5,294 nt of DNA. Origin: Planctomycetota bacterium (GTDB lineage: Bacteria > Planctomycetota > Phycisphaerae > UBA1845 > PWPN01). Of the stretch, positions 5,002 to 5,294 are shown one piece after another. The translations under genes and the position numbers were made by a program. Location of the stretch: contig CP070790.1 of NCBI GenBank assembly GCA_020346805.1, forward strand, positions 728,771 through 734,064, read 5' to 3'. The notes beneath the pieces were generated by a model. That model was not told the origin of the DNA. It worked only from the letters and a program-made list of their open reading frames with translations, and did not search any database. Numbering within the stretch: position 1 is the stretch's first letter; every line of letters starts with the position of its first letter.

Positions 5002-5294
5002 TTAGCCGCGCACGTCGGTAAGCGGACTGTAAAGATCAGCACAAACCGGAAAGCCTTCATCCTGTCCCGGATGGTAATATAAATATTGATGCTTGTATTG
5101 TTCGTTGCCCCGACGATAACGTTCCGCTCGGTCACGATCGACTTGGGCCAGAAAACCCTCCGGTAACAGATTCAATCGAACCGGTCCCAGGCGATCACTT
5201 TTCCGCTTGGATGCATATTCAAGATTAACTGCCTGAAGCTGGGTGTCCATCCTGGATGCCAGGTCATTTGTTTTTTCTAACCGATCTGTCAATG
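5002..5294 (-). CDS. C-terminal end of a GH3 (auxin-responsive promoter) family protein (5' end beyond the window)
   Basis: The last 97 codons or so of a minus-strand gene ending in TAA. The frame stays open to the window edge, and the TTG at 5290-5292 is best read as an internal Leu rather than a start. Numbering from that codon, the fragment has the pattern 'N-x-EYASKRKSDRLGP' (about 23-37), 'LPEGF' (43-47) and 'NEQYKHQYL' (63-71). The order N-x-x-Y-x-x-x-R...GP...G-x-F...QYK matches the C-terminal domain of GH3 acyl-acid amido synthetases, adenylate-forming enzymes that join carboxylic acids to amino acids in plants. Bacterial members are common but mostly uncharacterised. The ATP-binding part is not visible, so activity cannot be judged. 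The last ~25 residues after QYKHQYL look like a non-conserved extension. The stop codon directly abuts the palindromic element on its left. Confidence 0.65.
   Translation of the reverse strand, partial: LTDRLEKTNDLASRMDTQLQAVNLEYASKRKSDRLGPVRLNLLPEGFLAQVDRDRAERYRRGNEQYKHQYLYYHPGQDEGFPVCADLYSPLTDVRG

Overview
The window looks like a piece of a planctomycete chromosome, most likely of the Phycisphaerae type. The main clue is the C-terminus of the large secreted protein: two Asp-rich EF-hand-like loops, each followed by a 'Q-x-C-M-x-G' helix and a second Cys. From memory, this dockerin-like tail is typical of secreted Phycisphaerae proteins. Mixed GC content, weak Shine-Dalgarno use and the PKD/dockerin architecture fit, but no marker gene is present, so the assignment is an inference.

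Layout, left to right. (1) Positions 1-144, minus strand: the first 48 codons of a second secreted protein, a signal peptide plus the start of a mature domain that resembles the N-terminus of some glycoside-hydrolase-like proteins. (2) Positions 255-3602, minus strand: a 1115-residue secreted multidomain protein. Its order is signal peptide, alpha/alpha-toroid with beta-sandwich of heparinase II/III lyase type, PKD, NBR1-type four-tryptophan Ig-like domain, a carbohydrate-binding-module-like beta-sandwich, a second PKD, and a dockerin-like tail. (3) Positions 3603-3882: an AT-rich divergent intergenic region with possible promoters on both strands, a two-part inverted repeat around a GC-rich core (3730-3771), and a 15-bp near-identical direct repeat with one copy near each gene. 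(4) Positions 3883-4884, plus strand: a cytoplasmic kinase of the aminoglycoside phosphotransferase/choline kinase fold. (5) Positions 4885-5001: a convergent spacer with a C6/G6/G6 palindromic element. (6) Positions 5002-5294, minus strand: the C-terminal end of a GH3 (auxin-responsive promoter) family adenylate-forming protein, whose 5' part lies beyond the window.

The two left genes are tandem, on the same strand, and both exported. They plausibly form part of a polysaccharide-degradation locus: one enzyme looks like an acidic-polysaccharide lyase and the neighbour may be a glycoside hydrolase. The spacer between them carries a possible promoter, so co-transcription is not certain. The kinase and the GH3 gene converge and have no visible functional link to the polysaccharide genes. 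No RNA gene, CRISPR array or insertion sequence was recognised. I found nothing that amounts to a clear undescribed system. The most unusual items are the domain combination of the large protein and the structured, repeat-bearing divergent intergenic region.
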